Positions 14,279 through 16,790 of a stretch of DNA of 16,790 bases are shown here, in pieces. Position 1 is the first letter of the stretch. Every line of letters starts with the position of its first letter. This DNA comes from DATAWK01 sp036267255 (GTDB lineage Bacteria; Acidobacteriota; Terriglobia; Terriglobales; Acidobacteriaceae): assembly GCA_036267255.1 (NCBI GenBank), contig DATAWK010000048.1, forward strand, positions 1-16,790, given 5' to 3'. The notes below the pieces were generated by a model, which had not been told where the DNA came from, searched no databases, and worked only from the letters and a program-made list of their open reading frames with translations. The translations under genes were made by a program, and so were the position numbers.

Positions 14279-14285
14279 TATTATA
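14279..14285. promoter_or_regulatory. Overlapping divergent -10 elements (TATTATA) between the GT2 and TlpA-like genes
   Basis: On the minus strand 14280-14285 reads a perfect TATAAT, 14 bases before the GT2 ATG. On the + strand 14279-14284 reads TATTAT, 33 bases before the TlpA-like ATG at 14318. The 52-bp gap leaves little other room for promoters. No consensus -35 is correctly spaced on either strand. Confidence 0.45.
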
Positions 14286-14317
14286 GAAATGTGCAGCCAC
14301 GTTCGTTCCAATTGTCA

Positions 14318-14800
14318 ATGATACCTATCCTCGCCTGTGTTCTGGCAGTGTCCGGCTGCAATCGAGGCTCACTGCCAAAGAATATTGGCCGGATGGCCCC
14401 GGATTTCTCCGTAACGAACGATGGAAAAACGGTCAGCCTCAGCCAGTTTCGCGGCCGGGTGGTGCTGCTCAACTTCTGGGCCTCCTGGTGCCCACCCTGC
14501 ATTGACGAGTTGCCGTCTTTGCTGGCACTTCATCAACGCCTGCCGCAATTGGTAATTCTTGGAGTCAGCATCGATCAGGATGCCGCAGCCTATCACGATT
14601 TCCTACTGCAAAACCACATCGATTTTCTCACCATCCGCGAACCTTCCCAGAATACAGAACACATGTACGGCACCGTTCAAATTCCAGAGACGTATGTCAT
14701 CGACCGCACGGGCCACATCCGGCGCAAATTTGTCAGCGCCCAGGATTGGACCAACCCGGATATCGTCCGCTACCTGGCTTCGATCTCTGCAGAACGCTGA
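14318..14800 (+). CDS. TlpA-like thiol-disulfide oxidoreductase, predicted lipoprotein
   Basis: Thioredoxin-fold protein working outside the cytoplasmic membrane in disulfide exchange (ResA/TlpA group). The ATG at 14318 gives MIPILACVLAVSGC, a minimal lipoprotein signal with lipobox VSGC (C14). The frame stays open upstream to 14183, but that part is antisense to the GT2 gene. 160 residues. The AhpC-TSA/Redoxin-type core begins APDFSVTNDGKTVSLSQFRG (about 27-46). The active site is W57-C58-P-P-C61 in FWASWCPPCIDELP, the usual CPPC of TlpA proteins. The cis-Pro is P123 in VQIPETYVID. All elements for activity are present. No SD is seen before the start. Downstream, 70 bases separate it from the HMA-like gene, which has its own promoter motif. 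Confidence 0.88.
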   Translation: MIPILACVLAVSGCNRGSLPKNIGRMAPDFSVTNDGKTVSLSQFRGRVVLLNFWASWCPPCIDELPSLLALHQRLPQLVILGVSIDQDAAAYHDFLLQNHIDFLTIREPSQNTEHMYGTVQIPETYVIDRTGHIRRKFVSAQDWTNPDIVRYLASISAER

Positions 14801-14855
14801 ACAGCGCAGCGGAACATCCAGAACAAACGAATGCCCGCTGCTGCACGAACCTTCT

Positions 14856-14864
14856 TGCTATCAT
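14856..14864 (+). promoter_or_regulatory. Extended -10 element abutting the HMA-like gene start
   Basis: TGC-TATCAT ends 6 bases before the ATG at 14871, with no SD between. This is the same layout as at 9822-9830 (TTGCTA then TTCA/ATCA then start), predicting a leaderless transcript. Confidence 0.55.
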
Positions 14865-14870
14865 CAAACT

Positions 14871-15164
14871 ATGACGACCGTGGAAGTTCTTTTTCGTTAT
14901 GCACAGCACCCTGCAGAAGACGTCATGCGCGCCCTGGGGAGTCTCCGCGAGGTCTATGGCATTCGTAATGTTCGCTTTGATGAAACCGGCAAGACTGTGC
15001 GTGTGGAGTATGACGCGACCCGGCTGACATCACCGACTGTATTCCAATTGCTGCGCCGCACCGGGCTGGATGCAGTGGAAGAAATTTCCCTGCTGGCGCC
15101 CGTTGAGCCGGTCCTGGAAGCAGTTCCAGCAGCAGAAATCGCAGCGCCCGCCGCAAAAGCCTAA
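14871..15164 (+). CDS. Small HMA/ferredoxin-like-fold protein without CxxC
   Basis: 97 residues; function unknown. The predicted order is beta (TVEVLFRY), alpha (PAEDVMRALGSLREVYG), beta (RNVRFDETG), beta (VRVEYDA), alpha (SPTVFQLLRRTG), beta (AVEEISLL). This is the beta-alpha-beta-beta-alpha-beta layout of heavy-metal-associated (HMA) domains, and phrases such as IRNVRFDETGKTVRVEYD match their usual GVxxVxVdxxxxxVxVxyD pattern. The metal-binding GMTCxxC loop is absent and the protein has no Cys at all, so copper or zinc binding of the standard type is excluded. A Pro/Ala/Glu-rich tail fills residues about 78-97. The start is the ATG at 14871, placed directly after an extended -10; the upstream open frame back to 14559 is antisense-like overlap with the TlpA-like gene. 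Confidence 0.75.
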   Translation: MTTVEVLFRYAQHPAEDVMRALGSLREVYGIRNVRFDETGKTVRVEYDATRLTSPTVFQLLRRTGLDAVEEISLLAPVEPVLEAVPAAEIAAPAAKA

Positions 15165-15201
15165 GGTGAAATTCTTGCTTCTTCCATCCGCGCAGGAAAA
15201 T

Positions 15202-15230
15202 TTGCGCCACAACGCAGCAACTGATATCTT
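15202..15230 (+). promoter_or_regulatory. Promoter candidate for tRNA-Arg
   Basis: TTGCGC (15202-15207), a 17-base spacer, then TATCTT (15225-15230) with an upstream TGA giving an extended -10. The predicted start is near 15237, about 21 bases before the tRNA. Confidence 0.55.
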
Positions 15231-15257
15231 TTTGAAAGCAGCAATGCTTTTGTACGT

Positions 15258-15334
15258 GCGCCCCTAGCTCAGTTGGATAGAGCGGCTGACTACGAATCAG
15301 CAGGTCGGGAGTTCGAATCTCTCGGGGCGCACCA
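15258..15334 (+). tRNA. tRNA-Arg (anticodon ACG)
   Basis: Full cloverleaf. The acceptor stem GCGCCCC/GGGGCGC pairs 15258-15264 with 15324-15330. The D-arm carries AGTTGGATAGA. The anticodon arm GCTGA-CTACGAA-TCAGC gives anticodon ACG, which reads CGT and, after A34-to-I editing, CGC/CGA. The T-arm contains GTTCGAATC. Discriminator A and encoded CCA end at 15334. A34 implies dependence on the tRNA adenosine deaminase TadA. Confidence 0.96.
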
Positions 15335-15379
15335 TCGAACTCCTTCCTGATCTATTTCCCTTCTTTCACCGTTTACGAA

Positions 15380-16790
15380 TTACCATTGCACCCCCGGATA
15401 CAGGCTGGGCAGCCGATAGGCGCGATAGAAGTTGTTGTTGCTGAGTTTCATATTCCAGACCGTCTGTGGATTGCTGCTGTTGGTCACTTCAAAGATCTGC
15501 GAATTGGTTCCACCCAAACCGCACAGATCATATTCCACATTCCCATTCGCCAGCGTTTGAGCATTTCCGCCAAAGTCGTTATACAAAATAGGCTGCAAAA
15601 TCTGATGGAACTTAAGCGTCGCCGTCATCGCAGACTCGTTGATCTGAAAGATAGGAACTGAACTGTAACATGCTGGCGCACCTGTGCCGCCACACGTGAC
15701 TGTGGTGCCACCCGGATACATCCGGTCGTCGCCGTTGTCCATCAAGGTCAAGCCGAATATTCCCGAGGTGTTTGTGGTCGTAAACGCTGGGCCATGCTGC
15801 GCATAATTCCAGTCGGTCGGATCGGTTCCGCCCACCAGTTTAAAGTCGCCACCCTCACCCAGACGCCACAGGACGTTTCCTGTTCCCGCGCCATTGTTGT
15901 AGTCCACCTTCACCACCCAGTTCTGGTGGCGTATGGAGACAAGGATGTTGCCATCGTCCGGCGAATAAATAACAGCATTGGTGTGCGTCCAGTCGGGAAA
16001 CATCCACGGTTGCCGGTTCACGTCCAGATGATCGAACTCATTCCATACCCATACCGGATTCAGATTGGTATCCAGATCGACGATGACATCTCCCAATACC
16101 TTGGTCGGAGTGGTCTGCCCGGTCAAGACAACATTCTTCAGTGTGTTGGCCAGAACCAGCCAGTGCCCATTCGGCAGCGGCGTCACATCATGGGAGAATA
16201 CCTGCAGTGTCAGGTTATAGTTCGCCGCCGCCAATCTCGTATTGAGTTGCGCCATGGTGATCTGTTTGATCGTGTTCCCCGCAAGATCGAACTCACGCAC
16301 CACGTTCGGTACGTTGGTTGGTATCGGGCCATAGAGCGGAACGGTAGAGCTTACTGCAATGAGCACGACGAAGTCGCCGTCCGGCAGTAGCTTAGGCGCC
16401 AGCAATTCTGCATTATTAGTGAGAGCTGGCGAGGGATTGTATTCCCAGATAATATTTCCAGACAGATCGGTCGCAATCAGTGACGAAGATACCCCGCCAA
16501 CAGGATTCAATATCTCAATTCCGGGTTGTGGCGTCTGCCCCTGCGTGGTCGTCGCCGTAACCTTGGGAAGCAAGTTTGCCGCATAGCTCCCTGTCGTAAA
16601 CGTATGGTCGGTGTCGGTAAAGGTTGTGCCATCGCCATACTTGATGTCGGCCCGCATGTGATAGGCCGTGTTGGCCAGCATCCCTGCTACATAAATGCTG
16701 ACAGGTCCTCCGCCTGAAGGCGTTTGTTTCGTCCAGGTGTGCAATCCATAACTGATCGTTTTGCCGAACTCAATCGTCACGCTTCCCGCT
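15380..16790 (-). CDS. Arylsulfotransferase (ASST)-family protein (5' partial)
   Basis: Secreted or periplasmic beta-propeller enzyme family that moves sulfate between phenolic esters and acceptors without PAPS. The frame is open at the window end (codons before the GTG at 16780 read AGS), so the N-terminus and any signal peptide are missing; 466 residues are visible from that GTG. The first 65 or so form an Ig/fibronectin-like beta domain (YHMRADIKYGDGTTF, THTFTTG-like), as in Arylsulfotrans_N proteins. The propeller follows with repeated LxxGNxLV-type blades. Residues matching the E. coli catalytic set are H197 (SHDVTPLPNGH), H266 and N268 (WTHTNAV), R284 in SIRHQN and H329 (AQHGPAF). Cys residues at 363, 371 and 420 could form disulfides. 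Actual sulfotransferase activity is unproven, since many environmental homologues are uncharacterised. Confidence 0.85.
   Translation of the reverse strand, partial: AGSVTIEFGKTISYGLHTWTKQTPSGGGPVSIYVAGMLANTAYHMRADIKYGDGTTFTDTDHTFTTGSYAANLLPKVTATTTQGQTPQPGIEILNPVGGVSSSLIATDLSGNIIWEYNPSPALTNNAELLAPKLLPDGDFVVLIAVSSTVPLYGPIPTNVPNVVREFDLAGNTIKQITMAQLNTRLAAANYNLTLQVFSHDVTPLPNGHWLVLANTLKNVVLTGQTTPTKVLGDVIVDLDTNLNPVWVWNEFDHLDVNRQPWMFPDWTHTNAVIYSPDDGNILVSIRHQNWVVKVDYNNGAGTGNVLWRLGEGGDFKLVGGTDPTDWNYAQHGPAFTTTNTSGIFGLTLMDNGDDRMYPGGTTVTCGGTGAPACYSSVPIFQINESAMTATLKFHQILQPILYNDFGGNAQTLANGNVEYDLCGLGGTNSQIFEVTNSSNPQTVWNMKLSNNNFYRAYRLPSLYPGVQW

Noticed and set aside
14313..14318. Perfect TTGACA on the minus strand upstream of the GT2 gene
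   Set aside because: It is 27 bases from the TATAAT instead of about 17, so it is not a usable -35 for that element.
15794..16390. 198-codon + strand ORF opposite the ASST-family gene
   Set aside because: No recognisable motif; lies wholly within a well-supported gene on the other strand.
1..16790. CRISPR arrays, insertion sequences, phage genes, toxin-antitoxin or defence systems
   Set aside because: No regularly spaced repeats, transposase or integrase motifs, or recognised defence domains were found on either strand.

Overview
The window looks like chromosomal DNA of an acidobacterium of the Terriglobia type (Edaphobacter/Granulicella/Terriglobus-like). This rests on moderate-to-high GC, dense housekeeping genes and the flavour of the polysaccharide proteins. 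It is an inference from protein resemblance; no rRNA or marker phylogeny is available here. I see no transposase, integrase, CRISPR array, phage gene or replication origin.

Region 1 (1-6203, + strand) is the end of an exopolysaccharide/O-antigen-type operon. In order it holds a 5'-truncated Wzz-like chain-length protein, a 74-residue ORF resembling only the N-terminus of a Wzx flippase, a GT4 glycosyltransferase, a polyprenyl-phosphate sugar-1-phosphate transferase, a 55-residue orphan ORF, an SDR nucleotide-sugar epimerase of the CDP-paratose 2-epimerase type and a WecG/TagA/CpsF glycosyltransferase. The expected logic is lipid-linked initiation by the sugar transferase, extension by the GT4 and WecG-type enzymes, sugar supply by the epimerase and length control by Wzz. 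Most junctions are four-base ATGA/GTGA overlaps.

Region 2 (6204-10560) has a tRNA-Gln(CTG) on the minus strand with a clear promoter. It is followed by a minus-strand ABC ATPase/permease pair and a divergent GDSL esterase lipoprotein, the same arrangement as tesA / ybbA-ybbP of E. coli.

Region 3 (10609-14265, minus strand) reads, in transcription order, a membrane GT2 glycosyltransferase, two tandem overlapping 6-pyruvoyltetrahydropterin synthase/QueD-family genes, folE (GTP cyclohydrolase I), a strong intrinsic-terminator-like hairpin and truB (tRNA pseudouridine-55 synthase). FolE plus the two PTPS-like enzymes form a pterin/deazapurine module.

Region 4 (14266-16790) has a TlpA-like thioredoxin-fold lipoprotein divergent from the GT2 gene, a small HMA-fold-like protein without the metal-binding CxxC, a tRNA-Arg(ACG), and the 3' part of a large arylsulfotransferase-family gene that runs off the window end.

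No clearly new defence or mobile system is visible. The best second-look items are the truB leader hairpin, the paired PTPS paralogues, an extended -10 motif placed immediately before two start codons (predicted leaderless mRNAs), and the tiny ORFs that bridge the polysaccharide operon.
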